Positions 1 to 9,300 of a stretch of DNA of 64,000 bases are shown in pieces (position 1 is the stretch's first letter; every line of letters starts with the position of its first letter). Made by a program: the position numbers and the translations under genes. Under the pieces are notes generated by a model. It did no database searches. It was not told the origin of the DNA and worked only from the letters and a program-made list of their open reading frames with translations. Source of the stretch: JBBQXK01 sp052387255 (lineage in GTDB: Bacteria; Pseudomonadota; Alphaproteobacteria; Rhodobacterales; Rhodobacteraceae); NCBI GenBank assembly GCA_052387255.1, contig JBQTJI010000013.1, forward strand, positions 1 to 64,000. Reading direction: 5' to 3'.

Positions 1-121
1 CATCGGCAGTACCGATCCGCGAAAGAACCCCGGACCACCCATCATCGGAAGAAATCTCATGCTTCATCCCAATGTTGAATCACGCAAAGCCTCCCCTGCC
101 AACATTTAAGTTAGCGCATAT

Positions 122-136
122 GGGGGCAGCGCCCCC
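122..136. other. GC stem-loop in the left-edge intergenic region
   Basis: GGGGGC and GCCCCC arms flank a 3-base AGC loop, followed by a pyrimidine-rich stretch. It resembles the GGGGGCGCTGCCCCC block near 61.03 kb and could be part of a terminator or of the dispersed repeat discussed there. The rest of bases 1-251 holds no gene I can support. Confidence 0.4.
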
Positions 137-251
137 CCTCTTTCTGCGCCCGAAGGGTGCCCGGCCCAACAGTGACAAGCCGCGCCGAGGCGTCAGCCCC
201 GGCGCGCACCGGAACGGCGGGAGAGCCCCGAAGCCACCCCGGCGCACCGTT

Positions 252-2597
252 TCAGAACGGCACGCCGTCGCCGTCGCCCCGCGTCACGAACCGCGCCACG
301 ATCTTCTTCATCCCCGCCTGGTCGAACCGGACATCCAGCTTGTCGCCCTCGACATAGGTGACCGTCCCGGCCCCGAATTTGGGGTGGAACACGCGGTCGC
401 CCTCGCCATAGGCCGACACCGCCGCCCCGTCGATCACCACATGGCGGGCCTCGCGCGGCTGGGCCACGGGCCGCACCGCGCCCCGACCTTGCATCCGCCG
501 CCAGCCCGGCGAGTTGTAGACATCCGCCTGCGCCGCCCGCGCCTCAAGCCCCGACGGGCTGGCCATCCCCGCCGCGCCATAGCCCCCGCCATGCAGGCCG
601 GGCGGTGTCAGCACCTCGACATGGGCGGCGGGCAGCTCGTCGATGAAGCGCGAGGGCAGTTGCGACTGCCACTGGCCATAGACGCGGCGGTTGGCGGCGA
701 AGCTGACGGTGCACACCTCCTCGGCCCGCGTGATGCCCACATAGGCCAGGCGCCGTTCCTCCTCGACCCCCTTCAGCCCGCTTTCGTCCATCGACCGCTG
801 GCTGGGGAACAGCCCGTCCTCCCACCCCGGCAGGAACACCGCCGGAAACTCCAGCCCCTTGGCCGCGTGCAGGGTCATGACCGTGACCTTTTCCGCCGCC
901 TCTTCGGTGTCGTTGTCCATGATCAGGGCGACGTGTTCCAGAAACCCCTGCAGGCTGTCGAATTGTTCCAGCGCCTTGACCAGTTCCTTGAGGTTCTCCA
1001 GCCGCCCCGGTGCCTCGGGCGTCTTGTCGTCCTGCCACATGGCCGTATAGCCCGATTCGTCCAGGATCACCTCGGCCAGCCGGATGTGGTTCACATCCGC
1101 CCGCAGCGTCTCGGCGTGCCAGCGCGCGACACCCTCGACAAAGCCGCGCAACTGGCCACCCGCGCGCCCGCCGACCTTGCCCTGCACCACCATCGCGCGG
1201 GCGGCCTCGAGCAGCGGCACCCCCAGATCGCGGGCGGTACGCTGGATGTCCTGCATCCCCTTCTCGCCGATGCCCCGTTTCGGCGTGTTCACCACCCGCT
1301 CGAACGCGAGGTCGTCGTCGGGGCTGACCGCCAGCCGGAAATAGGCCATGGCGTCGCGGATCTCGAGCCGTTCATAGAACCGCGGCCCCCCGATCACGCG
1401 GTAGGGCAGGCCGATGGTCAGGAACCGGTCCTCGAAGGCGCGCATCTGGTGGGACGCCCGCACCAGGATCGCCATGTCGTCAAGGCGATAGGGTTCCAGG
1501 TGGCGCGTCCCCCTTTGCAGCGCCTCGATCTCTTCGCCGATTCAGCGCGCCTCTTCCTCGCCGTCCCAGTGGCCGATCAGGCGCACCTTCTGGCCGCCCT
1601 GTTCCTCGGTCCACAGGGTCTTGCCCAGGCGGTTCTGGTTGCGCCCGATCAGCCCCGCCGCCACCGCCAGGATATGCGGGGTCGAGCGGTAGTTCTGTTC
1701 CAGCCGGATCACCGTTGCCCCGGGAAAATCCTTCTCGAACCGCAGGATGTTGCCCACCTCGGCCCCGCGCCAGCCATAGATCGACTGATCGTCGTCGCCC
1801 ACGCAGCAGATGTTCCGGTGCCCCTGCGCCAGAAGCCGCAGCCACAGGTACTGCGCCACGTTGGTATCCTGATACTCGTCCACCAGGATGTAGCGCAGCC
1901 ATCGCTGGTACTGCGCCAGCACATCGCCGTGGCGCTGGAAGATCGTCACGACATGCAGCAGCAGGTCGCCGAAATCGGTCGCGTTCAGCGTCAGCAGGCG
2001 GTTCTGATAGGCCTCGTACAACTCGGTCCCCCGGTTGACAAAGGCCGCCGCCTCGGACGACGGCACGGCACTGGGCAAGAGTGCGCGGTTCTTCCACCCG
2101 TCGATCAGCCCCGCCAGCATCCGCGCGGGCCAGCGTTTCTCGTCGATGTCGGCGGCGACGATCAGCTGCTTCAGCAGGCGCAACTGGTCGTCGGTGTCCA
2201 GGATGGTGAAGTTCGACCGCAGGCCCACAAGTTCGGCATGGCGGCGCAGGATCTTGACGCTGATCGAGTGGAAGGTGCCCATCCAGGGCATCCCCTCGGC
2301 CACCTGCCCCAGAAGCCGCCCCACCCGTTCCTTCATCTCGCGCGCGGCCTTGTTGGTGAAGGTCACGGCCAGGATCTCGTTCGGGCGCGCGCGTCCCGCC
2401 TGCAGCAGATGCGCGATCCGCGCCGTCAGCGCCCGCGTCTTGCCCGTGCCCGCCCCCGCCAGCATCAGGACCGGCCCGTCCATTGCTTCGACCGCCGCGC
2501 GCTGCGCGGGGTTCAGGCCATCCAGCCAGGGGGCCGCCCGCGCACCCATGGCACGGGCGGACAGGGGCAGCGTTTCGGGATCAGACAGGTCGTCCAT
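252..2597 (-). pseudogene. uvrD: UvrD/PcrA superfamily I DNA helicase, interrupted by an in-frame TGA
   Basis: This is an ATP-dependent 3'-5' DNA helicase of the UvrD/PcrA group, which acts in nucleotide excision and mismatch repair. The first 351 codons carry Walker A (AGAGTGKT), FTNKAAREM, the DEYQDTN Walker B and the GDDDQSIYGWRGA and LEQNYRST motifs. The second part, in the same frame, carries TLHAAKGLEFPAVFLPG and ERRLAYVGITRAEE. Between them, at 1544-1542, the frame reads ...EEAR-TGA-IGEEIEAL.... A Trp (TGG) would fit that position, so one G-to-A change explains the break. The start at 2597 (MDDLSDPETL) is preferred over the upstream ATG at 2645 on domain grounds. Total span of 782 codons matches full-length family members. 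It is either a real nonsense mutation or a sequence error. If real, helicase domain 2 would be lost. Confidence 0.9.
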
Positions 2598-2725
2598 GCC
2601 GGGCAGTGTAGCAAGCGGACGACGCAAGTTGAAGGACCGTTCCACCTTCGTTCACAATCGGCACCCCCGCCAAACTTATGCCAGGATGGCCGTCCACAAG
2701 GGCATCGCCAAAAAGGAGATCCGCC

Positions 2726-3301
2726 ATGCCCGAGGTCGTTTCATCGCTGGCCCTCGGTGCCCTGAAGGGGCTTGTGATCTTCGGGGTCCTGTCGGGTCTG
2801 GCGTGGCTGGTGTCGCGCGCGCGTCCGCGCCACAGCATGCTGGCCGAGGGGCGGATCGCCCCCAGCCGGGGGTTGATCGCGGTTGTCGTGCTCATCGGCG
2901 CGGGGCTTGCAGTCGCAGCCGCCTTTGACGCGACGCAGGGCGGCGGGACGGCGGCAGTGCTGGTCAGCGCCGGTGCCGTGCTTCTGACCCTGCTGATGGC
3001 GACCGGCCTGACACCGGCCTACGACGTGTCCTGGACCGGGCGGACGATCACCGGCCCCACCTCGAACGGCGTCTGGCCCTTCGGCCCGTCGCGCGCCACG
3101 CTGGCCTTCGACGATGTGGCGGACGTGGGATGCGACAGCATGGGCAACTGGTACGTGGCCGACGCGGAGGGCACCCGCATCCGCTGGAACTGGTCCTATG
3201 CGGGCTACCCCGCCGTGATGATCGCGGTCGAACAGGCCTGCCCGCACCTGTTCGCCGAGGATGCTGCCGGCCCCGGCGGACCACACCACTTTCAAAGTTG
3301 A
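2726..3301 (+). CDS. small inner-membrane protein of unknown function
   Basis: I do not recognise the family. The 191-residue product has three hydrophobic segments near residues 9-29, 50-68 and 75-94, then a soluble C-terminal half of about 95 residues with no motif I know. The ATG at 2726 is preferred over an upstream in-frame ATG at 2678 because an AAAAGGAG ribosome-binding site lies just before it and the first membrane segment begins directly after. It is divergent from the helicase gene and about 60 bases upstream of the hydrolase gene, with which it may be co-transcribed. Confidence 0.7.
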   Translation: MPEVVSSLALGALKGLVIFGVLSGLAWLVSRARPRHSMLAEGRIAPSRGLIAVVVLIGAGLAVAAAFDATQGGGTAAVLVSAGAVLLTLLMATGLTPAYDVSWTGRTITGPTSNGVWPFGPSRATLAFDDVADVGCDSMGNWYVADAEGTRIRWNWSYAGYPAVMIAVEQACPHLFAEDAAGPGGPHHFQS

Positions 3302-3359
3302 CGCAACGGCACCGGAACCCGCATTCTGACGGTGTTTCAACCCTGGATAGAGGTGCCCC

Positions 3360-4310
3360 ATGTTTTCCATCTGCGTCCGCCGCGTCCGCAACAACCGTTT
3401 CGATGATGAGCCGGTGATCGGCCCGACCGCCTATCTGGATGTGCCGGACGGCACCAACCCCGCGCCCGCCCACAGGATTTCGCGCACCGAATGGCTGCGC
3501 CGCCTGCTGGCCACGTTCAATCCGGGGCCGGGGGGTGTGGGGCTGTTCGGCGACCTCACGGTCTATGTGCACGGCTACAACAACAGCATCGCCACCGTCG
3601 CGCACCGCCACCGCCTGTTGCAGGACAACCTGGCGGCGGCGGGGTTTTCCACCACGGTCGTCAGCTTCGACTGGCCCTCGGGCACCGTTCCCATCGGGTA
3701 CCTGGAGGACCGCCACGATGCCATGGTCACCGCGATGCGGCTGGTGACCGACGGCATCCGGGTGATGCTGGGGGTGCGCCGCCCGGACTGCGAGGTCAAC
3801 ATCCACATCGTCGCGCATTCGATGGGGGCCTATGTGGTGCGCGAGGCGTTCGAGGATGCCGACAATTCGCGCGCCGCCGACCAGAACTGGCAGGCCAACC
3901 AGGTCGTGCTGGTGGCGGGCGACGTGTCGGCGGGGTCGCTGTCGGGGGGCAATCCGACCTCCGACAGCCTGTACCGCCATGCGGGCCGCATCACCAACTA
4001 CTACAACCGCCACGACGTCGCGCTGCAGGTGTCGAACGTCAAACGCCTGGGCCTGTCGCCGCGCGTGGGGCGGGTCGGCCTGCCGGTGACCTCCCCGGCG
4101 GTGGACGTGGACTGCTCGCAGCGGTTCGTCGACCTGCAGGGCCGGGGCGCGTTGCCCGAGGGCAGCAATCCGTCGCACACGTTCTATTTCGGCGATCCGC
4201 TGTTCTACCGCGACCTTGCCGCCACGCTGATGGGCAGGGTCGACCGCGCGGCCCTGCCGACGCGCGTGGCGGTCACGGGCGACGGGCCGTCATCCTTCCT
4301 GCTGGTCTGA
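3360..4310 (+). CDS. alpha/beta hydrolase, DUF900-like
   Basis: The 316-residue protein has an alpha/beta hydrolase signature: a VYVHGYNN strand-loop near residues 68-75, the nucleophile elbow AHSMGA with Ser154, and a region downstream that should carry the acid and His. The HGYNN plus HSMG combination is typical of the DUF900 family, often annotated as esterase or lipase-like. No signal peptide is visible, so it is probably cytoplasmic. The substrate cannot be told from sequence. It sits 68 bases before pyruvate carboxylase, with no obvious link in function. Confidence 0.75.
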   Translation: MFSICVRRVRNNRFDDEPVIGPTAYLDVPDGTNPAPAHRISRTEWLRRLLATFNPGPGGVGLFGDLTVYVHGYNNSIATVAHRHRLLQDNLAAAGFSTTVVSFDWPSGTVPIGYLEDRHDAMVTAMRLVTDGIRVMLGVRRPDCEVNIHIVAHSMGAYVVREAFEDADNSRAADQNWQANQVVLVAGDVSAGSLSGGNPTSDSLYRHAGRITNYYNRHDVALQVSNVKRLGLSPRVGRVGLPVTSPAVDVDCSQRFVDLQGRGALPEGSNPSHTFYFGDPLFYRDLAATLMGRVDRAALPTRVAVTGDGPSSFLLV

Positions 4311-4378
4311 CCGAGACACCTCTTGCGCTGCACTGCGGCAACGCTAACGTGGCATCTGTCCCAGCCCGGAGGCCACGC

Positions 4379-7300
4379 ATGCCCGAATTCAAGAAGATTC
4401 TCGTCGCGAACCGGGGCGAGATTGCCATCCGCGTGATGCGGGCCGCGAACGAGATGGGCAAGAAGACGGTCGCGGTGTTCGCGGAAGAGGACAAGCTGGG
4501 CCTGCACCGGTTCAAGGCCGACGAAGCCTATCGGATCGGCGAGGGGCTGTCGCCGGTGGGGGCGTATCTTTCCATCCCCGAGATCATCCGGGTGGCGCGG
4601 GCCAGCGGCGCAGACGCGATCCATCCCGGCTATGGGCTGCTGTCGGAAAACCCCGATTTCGTCGATGCCTGCGAAGGGGCGGGCATCACCTTCATCGGCC
4701 CGACCGCCGACACCATGCGCGCGCTTGGCGACAAGGCATCGGCGCGGCGCGTGGCGATGGCGGCGGGCGTGCCCGTCATCCCCGCGACGGAAGTGCTGGG
4801 CGATGACATGGACCTGGTCAAACGCCAGGCCGCCGAAGTGGGCTATCCCCTGATGCTCAAGGCGTCCTGGGGCGGGGGCGGCCGGGGCATGCGCCCGATC
4901 CTGTCCGAGGACGAGCTTGAGGCCAAGGTGCGCGAGGGGCGGCGCGAGGCCGAGGCGGCCTTCGGCAACGGCGAGGGGTATCTGGAAAAGATGATCCTGC
5001 GCGCCCGCCACGTCGAGGTGCAGATCCTCGGCGACAAGCAGGGCAACGTCTGGCACCTGTGGGAACGCGACTGCACCGTGCAAAGGCGCAACCAGAAAGT
5101 CGTCGAGCGCGCCCCCGCGCCCTACCTGACCCCCGAACAGCGCGCCGAGGTCTGCGAGATGGCCAAGCGCATCTGTTCCCATGTGGCCTATGAATGCGCG
5201 GGGACCGTCGAGTTCCTGATGGATATGGACTCGCAGCGTTTCTACTTCATCGAGGTGAACCCCCGCGTCCAGGTCGAGCATACCGTCACCGAAGAGGTGA
5301 CGGGCATCGACATCGTGCAGGCGCAAATCCTGATCGAGGAAGGCAAGTCCCTGCCCGAGGCGACGGGCGTGGCCAGCCAGGCGGACGTGGCCCTGACCGG
5401 CCACGCGGTGCAGTGCCGGGTGACCACGGAAGACCCGCTGAACAACTTCATTCCCGATTATGGCCGCCTGACCGCCTATCGCAGCGCCACGGGCAACGGC
5501 ATCCGGCTGGACGGCGGCACGGCCTATGCCGGGGGGGTCATCACCCGCTACTACGACAGCCTGCTGGTCAAGGTCACGGCCCACGCCCAGACGCCGCAAA
5601 AGGCCATCGCGCGGATGGACCGGGCCTTGCGCGAATTCCGCATCCGGGGCGTCGCCACGAACATCGAGTTCGTGATCAACCTCTTGAAACACCCCACGTT
5701 CCTGGACAACACCTATACCACCAAGTTCATCGACACGACGCCCGAGCTGTTCCATTTCAAGCGCCGCAAGGACCGCGCGACCAAGATCCTGACCTACATC
5801 GCCGACATCACCGTGAACGGCCACCCCGAGACGGCAGGCCGCCCCAAGCCCCCGGCCGAGGCGCGCGCGCCGAAGCCGCCCTTGGCCGTCGGTGCCCCGC
5901 CGATGGGCACGCGCAACCTTCTGGAACAGAAAGGCCCGCAGGCCGTCGCCGACTGGATGCGCGCGCAGAAAAAGGTGCTGGTCACCGACACCACCATGCG
6001 CGACGGGCACCAGAGCCTGCTGGCCACGCGCATGCGGTCGATCGACATGATCCGCGTGGCCCCGGCCTATGCCGCCAACATGGGCGACCTTCTCAGCGTC
6101 GAATGCTGGGGGGGCGCGACGTTCGACGTGGCCTACCGGTTCCTGCAGGAATGCCCCTGGCAGCGCCTGCGCGACCTGCGCGCGGCGATGCCGAACCTCA
6201 TGACGCAGATGCTGCTGCGCGCCTCGAACGGCGTGGGCTATACCAACTATCCCGACAACGTGGTGCAGGCCTTTGTCAGACAGGCGGCGCTGACCGGGAT
6301 CGACGTGTTCCGCGTCTTCGACAGCCTGAACTGGGTCGAGAACATGCGTGTCGCCATGGATGCGGTGGTCGAGGCGGGCAAGGTCTGCGAAGGGACGGTC
6401 TGCTACACCGGCGACATCCTGGACCCCGCGCGGGCGAAGTATGATCTGAAATACTATGTCAGCCGGGGCAAGGAATTGCAGGCGGCGGGGGCGCATGTCC
6501 TGGGGCTGAAGGACATGGCGGGCCTTCTGAAACCGCAGGCCGCGCGCGTGCTGATCAAGGCGCTGCGCCAGGAGGTGGGCCTGCCCATCCACTTCCACAC
6601 CCACGACACCAGCGGCCTGGCCGGGGCCACCGTGCTGGCCGCCTGCGATGCGGGCGTGGACGCCATCGACGCGGCGATGGACGCCTTTTCGGGCGGCACC
6701 TCGCAGCCCTGCCTGGGGTCGCTGGTCGAGGCCCTGCGCCACACCGACCGCGACACGGGGCTGGACATCGCCCGCATCCGCGAGCTGTCGAACTACTGGG
6801 AGGGCGTGCGCAAGCTCTACGCCGCCTTCGAATCCGGCCTGCCTTCGCCCGCCTCTGAGGTCTGGCTGCACGAAATGCCCGGGGGCCAGTTCACCAACCT
6901 CAAGGCGCAGGCGCGCAGCCTGGGCCTTGAAGAACGCTGGCACGAGGTGGCGCAGGCCTATGCCGACGCGAACGCCATGTTCGGCGACATCGTCAAGGTC
7001 ACACCCTCGTCCAAGGTGGTCGGCGACATGGCGCTGATGATGGTGGCGCAAGGCCTGAGCCGCGCAGAGGTCGAGGACCCCACGGTCGACGTCGCCTTCC
7101 CCGAGTCGGTCGTCGACATGCTGCGCGGCAACCTCGGCCAGCCCCATGGCGGCTGGCCCGAGGCGATCCTGCGCAAGGTGCTCAAGGGCGAGGCCCCGAT
7201 GACCGCCCGCCCCGGTGTCGGCATGCCGCCCGTGGACCTTGAGGCCACACGAGCGCAACTGGCCGCCGAAGTGGCCAAACAGGCCGAAGAGGTCGAGGAC

Positions 7301-7840
7301 AGCGTCGTCGATGACGAGGACCTGAACGGATACCTGATGTATCCCAAGGTCTTCATGGACTACCGCACGCGCCACCGCATCTATGGCCCGGTCCGCACCC
7401 TGCCGACGCGCACCTTCTTTTACGGGATGGAGGCGGGCGAGGAACTGACCGCCGAGATCGACCCCGGCAAGACGCTGGAGATCCGGCTGTCGGCCGTGGG
7501 CGAGACGCATGACGACGGCGACGTGCGCGTGTTCTTCGAACTGAACGGCCAGCCCCGCGTGATCCGCGTGCCGAACCGGGCGGTCAAGGCCAAGACGGCG
7601 GCCCGCCCCAAGGCCGCCGACGGCAACGCCGGCCATGTCGGCGCGCCGATGCCGGGGTCCATCGCCTCGGTCGCGGTCAAGCCGGGGCAGAAGGTGCGGG
7701 CGGGCGATCTTCTGGTCACCATCGAGGCGATGAAGATGGAAACCGGCCTGCACGCCGACCGCGCGGCCACGGTGACGGCAGTGCATGTCCTGCCCGGCGC
7801 GCAGATCGAGGCCAAGGATCTGCTGGTGGAACTGGAGTAG
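4379..7840 (+). CDS. pyc: pyruvate carboxylase
   Basis: The biotin enzyme carboxylates pyruvate to oxaloacetate at the expense of ATP, feeding the TCA cycle and gluconeogenesis in the cytosol. The 1153-residue single-chain form has three parts. The N-terminal biotin carboxylase has HPGYGLLSENPDF, the GGGGRGMR glycine loop and EVNPRVQVEHTVTEEVTG. The central carboxyltransferase has DTTMRDGHQSLLATRMR, ECWGGATFD and FRVFDSLNW. The C-terminal biotin carrier has EAMKMET with the biotinyl Lys at about residue 1119. The start at 4379 follows a CCCGGAGG ribosome-binding site. The frame stays open upstream to 3491, but that stretch overlaps the hydrolase gene and is not coding. The length is normal for the family. 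Confidence 0.98.
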   Translation: MPEFKKILVANRGEIAIRVMRAANEMGKKTVAVFAEEDKLGLHRFKADEAYRIGEGLSPVGAYLSIPEIIRVARASGADAIHPGYGLLSENPDFVDACEGAGITFIGPTADTMRALGDKASARRVAMAAGVPVIPATEVLGDDMDLVKRQAAEVGYPLMLKASWGGGGRGMRPILSEDELEAKVREGRREAEAAFGNGEGYLEKMILRARHVEVQILGDKQGNVWHLWERDCTVQRRNQKVVERAPAPYLTPEQRAEVCEMAKRICSHVAYECAGTVEFLMDMDSQRFYFIEVNPRVQVEHTVTEEVTGIDIVQAQILIEEGKSLPEATGVASQADVALTGHAVQCRVTTEDPLNNFIPDYGRLTAYRSATGNGIRLDGGTAYAGGVITRYYDSLLVKVTAHAQTPQKAIARMDRALREFRIRGVATNIEFVINLLKHPTFLDNTYTTKFIDTTPELFHFKRRKDRATKILTYIADITVNGHPETAGRPKPPAEARAPKPPLAVGAPPMGTRNLLEQKGPQAVADWMRAQKKVLVTDTTMRDGHQSLLATRMRSIDMIRVAPAYAANMGDLLSVECWGGATFDVAYRFLQECPWQRLRDLRAAMPNLMTQMLLRASNGVGYTNYPDNVVQAFVRQAALTGIDVFRVFDSLNWVENMRVAMDAVVEAGKVCEGTVCYTGDILDPARAKYDLKYYVSRGKELQAAGAHVLGLKDMAGLLKPQAARVLIKALRQEVGLPIHFHTHDTSGLAGATVLAACDAGVDAIDAAMDAFSGGTSQPCLGSLVEALRHTDRDTGLDIARIRELSNYWEGVRKLYAAFESGLPSPASEVWLHEMPGGQFTNLKAQARSLGLEERWHEVAQAYADANAMFGDIVKVTPSSKVVGDMALMMVAQGLSRAEVEDPTVDVAFPESVVDMLRGNLGQPHGGWPEAILRKVLKGEAPMTARPGVGMPPVDLEATRAQLAAEVAKQAEEVEDSVVDDEDLNGYLMYPKVFMDYRTRHRIYGPVRTLPTRTFFYGMEAGEELTAEIDPGKTLEIRLSAVGETHDDGDVRVFFELNGQPRVIRVPNRAVKAKTAARPKAADGNAGHVGAPMPGSIASVAVKPGQKVRAGDLLVTIEAMKMETGLHADRAATVTAVHVLPGAQIEAKDLLVELE

Positions 7841-7843
7841 GGT

Positions 7844-8278
7844 CTACGCCGGGATCACGTCCAGCGCCGCCGCGCCGCCCACGACGGCCACCGTGGACAG
7901 TCGACGGTCAAAGGTCGCCAGCCTTCCGCCGTTCGTCACAGCCAGGGCAAGAAGGTAGGTGTCGGTCATCTGGGCCGAGGTCCTGATGGCCGCAATGTCC
8001 ACATGCGTCGAACGCAGCAGCGAAATGCTGTCGGCCCAGAAGACGTGGCCATCGGTTTGCAACAGGCTCTCCAGGATCGGCCGCACGGCAGCAGGCGAGC
8101 CCATCGTTCGCGGATAGCGCGGATTTCCGACAATGCGCAGAAAACCGTTCTCGGTGATCGGGCAGGTCGCCCAGCCTGCTGCGGCGTTTGTCGCAAACCA
8201 GACGTGGGCCGACTCGTGAAAACCGTGCAACGGATCGGCAAGCGCGATGAGGATGTTGACGTCGAGAAGGACCGTCAT
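7844..8278 (-). CDS. PIN-domain toxin, VapC-like
   Basis: This 144-residue PIN-domain ribonuclease is the probable toxin of a type II toxin-antitoxin pair. Acidic metal-binding residues are visible at the usual places: LLDVNILIALAD at the start, ITENGFLR in the middle, TDTYLLALA, and ATFDRRL near the end. Its ATG overlaps the stop of the upstream antitoxin-like gene by four bases (ATGA), which indicates translational coupling. It ends tail-to-tail three bases from pyruvate carboxylase. PIN proteins of this type cleave tRNA or mRNA in studied cases. The target here is unknown. Confidence 0.85.
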   Translation of the reverse strand: MTVLLDVNILIALADPLHGFHESAHVWFATNAAAGWATCPITENGFLRIVGNPRYPRTMGSPAAVRPILESLLQTDGHVFWADSISLLRSTHVDIAAIRTSAQMTDTYLLALAVTNGGRLATFDRRLSTVAVVGGAAALDVIPA

Positions 8279-8502
8279 GGATACTCGTCGCGAAGTTCGT
8301 TCACGAGTTCCATCGTCACCACTTCTTGTGAGCGCTCGGCGGACAACAGCACGATGCCGTTCCGCGTTCCTCCAAACAACGGCCTTTCCAGCCCCTTGCG
8401 GGCCAGGTCCGAGATGACTTCGCCCAAGGTACGTCCGTCGCGCTGCGACAGCGCGCGGGCGTGCGCCACGATGTCATCATCAATCGAAAGCGTTGTCCGC
8501 AT
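8275..8502 (-). CDS. VapB-type antitoxin
   Basis: This 75-residue partner of the PIN toxin begins MRTTLSIDDDIVAHARAL, the beta-strand and helix pattern of a ribbon-helix-helix/VapB DNA-binding antitoxin. The C-terminal part (about residues 45-75) would wrap the toxin. I place the start at 8502 because the ribbon-helix-helix fold begins there; an in-frame ATG at 8529 would add nine residues lying in the repeat region. Such pairs usually repress their own promoter. Upstream lies a five-unit 7-bp tandem repeat. Confidence 0.8.
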   Translation of the reverse strand: MRTTLSIDDDIVAHARALSQRDGRTLGEVISDLARKGLERPLFGGTRNGIVLLSAERSQEVVTMELVNELRDEYP

Positions 8503-8514
8503 CGTCAGCCCCCT

Positions 8515-8549
8515 CGCATCACGCATCACGCATCACGCATCACGCATCA
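8515..8549. repeat. five-copy tandem repeat of CGCATCA
   Basis: Five exact head-to-tail copies of the 7-mer CGCATCA lie between the antitoxin gene and the tRNA. They overlap where the toxin-antitoxin promoter should be, so copy-number changes could affect its expression. Not a CRISPR: there are no spacers. Confidence 0.9.
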
Positions 8550-8639
8550 CATAAACCCCTGCCGCCGAAACGGCAACCGCCATTTTCCCCCTTGCGGCCC
8601 GGCACCAGTCTTTATACATCACCTGTCACCAGACCGGAT

Positions 8640-8714
8640 GCGGGCGTAGCTCAGGGGTAGAGCATAACCTTGCCAAGGTTAGGGTCGTGAGTTCGAATCT
8701 CATCGCCCGCTCCA
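8640..8714 (+). tRNA. tRNA-Gly (GCC)
   Basis: A complete cloverleaf is visible. The acceptor arm GCGGGCG pairs with CGCCCGC, the anticodon stem is TAACC/GGTTA with loop TTGCCAA (anticodon GCC at 8672-8674), the T loop is TTCGAAT, and CCA is encoded. A TATACA box at 8613-8618 is the likely -10. Confidence 0.97.
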
Positions 8715-8740
8715 GTTTGGATCAAGAATATCAACAGCTT

Positions 8741-8766
8741 AAGAAGCGCCCTCCGGGGCGCTTCTT
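8741..8766 (+). terminator. Rho-independent terminator of tRNA-Gly
   Basis: A perfect 11-bp stem (AAGAAGCGCCC with GGGCGCTTCTT) around a TCCG loop, followed by GCTT. It lies 26 bases after the tRNA end. Confidence 0.85.
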
Positions 8767-8819
8767 GCTTACATTGGCTTTTGCTGACGTCAGTGTAGGC
8801 GTCTTGTAAGCAGTTGGAG

Positions 8820-9221
8820 TGAACCGCGCCGGGTTTGCCGGAGGCTCCAACTCCTGAGGGGGATGGAGCATCATGGGCAAGACAACGAACAAGTTTTCCC
8901 CCGAAGTGCGTGAACGCGCGGTGCGGCTGGTGTTGGACACTCAGGGCCAGCATGGATCGCGCTGGCAAGCGGTGCTGTCGATCTCCTCGAAGATCGGCTG
9001 CGCACCGCAGACCCTGAACGACGGGGTCAACAAGGCCGAGGTCGACAGCGGCAAGCGGGCCGGTGTCCCCGGCGAGATGGCCGAGAAGAGCGAGCCATGG
9101 TCCGCCATTGGTCCGAGGACAATGGCGAGCGCGCTCGAACGCGAGAACCGTGAGCTGCGCCAGGCGAACGAGATATTGCGCAAGGCTTCGGCATATTTTG
9201 CGATGGCGGAGCTCGACCGCC
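8820..9221 (+). mobile_element. IS3-family insertion sequence remnant (left end and orfA)
   Basis: The probable left inverted repeat begins TGAACCGCGCCGGGTTTGCC at 8820. The reading frame from ATG 8873 gives an IS3-family OrfA: MGKTTNKFSPEVRERAVRLV, a helix-turn-helix, then the leucine-zipper-like ALERENRELRQANEIL and ASAYFAMAELDRR. After AELDRR the similarity stops near 9221. The frame continues as unrelated sequence to 9721, running into the phosphorylase gene, and no orfB or right inverted repeat is seen. About 14 residues (SEPWSAIGPRTMAS) appear inserted before ALERENRE compared with the form I remember for this family. The element cannot transpose by itself. Confidence 0.8.
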
Positions 9222-9222
9222 G

Positions 9223-9300
9223 ACCGGGATCGAACCAGATCGTCAGCGAGCCGCGGCGCTTGAGCGCTTCATCATCGGCCGACCAGTTCCCGGTCTGGCG
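9223..9300 (-). pseudogene. fragment of an IS5-type transposase N-terminus
   Basis: On the minus strand the frame starting at 9300 reads NWSADDEALKRRGSLTIWFDP. This matches the start region I know from IS5-family transposases (NWxxYNEALKRRGSLTIWFDP). It begins and ends abruptly, joined to the IS3 fragment on one side and to a binding-protein fragment on the other. Only about 25 codons remain. Confidence 0.6.

Noticed and set aside
1542..1544. TGA read as Trp by an alternative genetic code
   Set aside because: Many complete genes in the window end with TGA at the right place, so the standard code applies. A mutation or sequence error is the simpler explanation.
4205..7786. Very long open frame antisense to pyruvate carboxylase
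   Set aside because: It follows the codon structure of pyc on the other strand, has no ribosome-binding site or family motif, and is a normal effect of high-GC codon use.
8515..8549. CRISPR-like array
   Set aside because: The 7-base units are contiguous without spacers and there are no cas genes.
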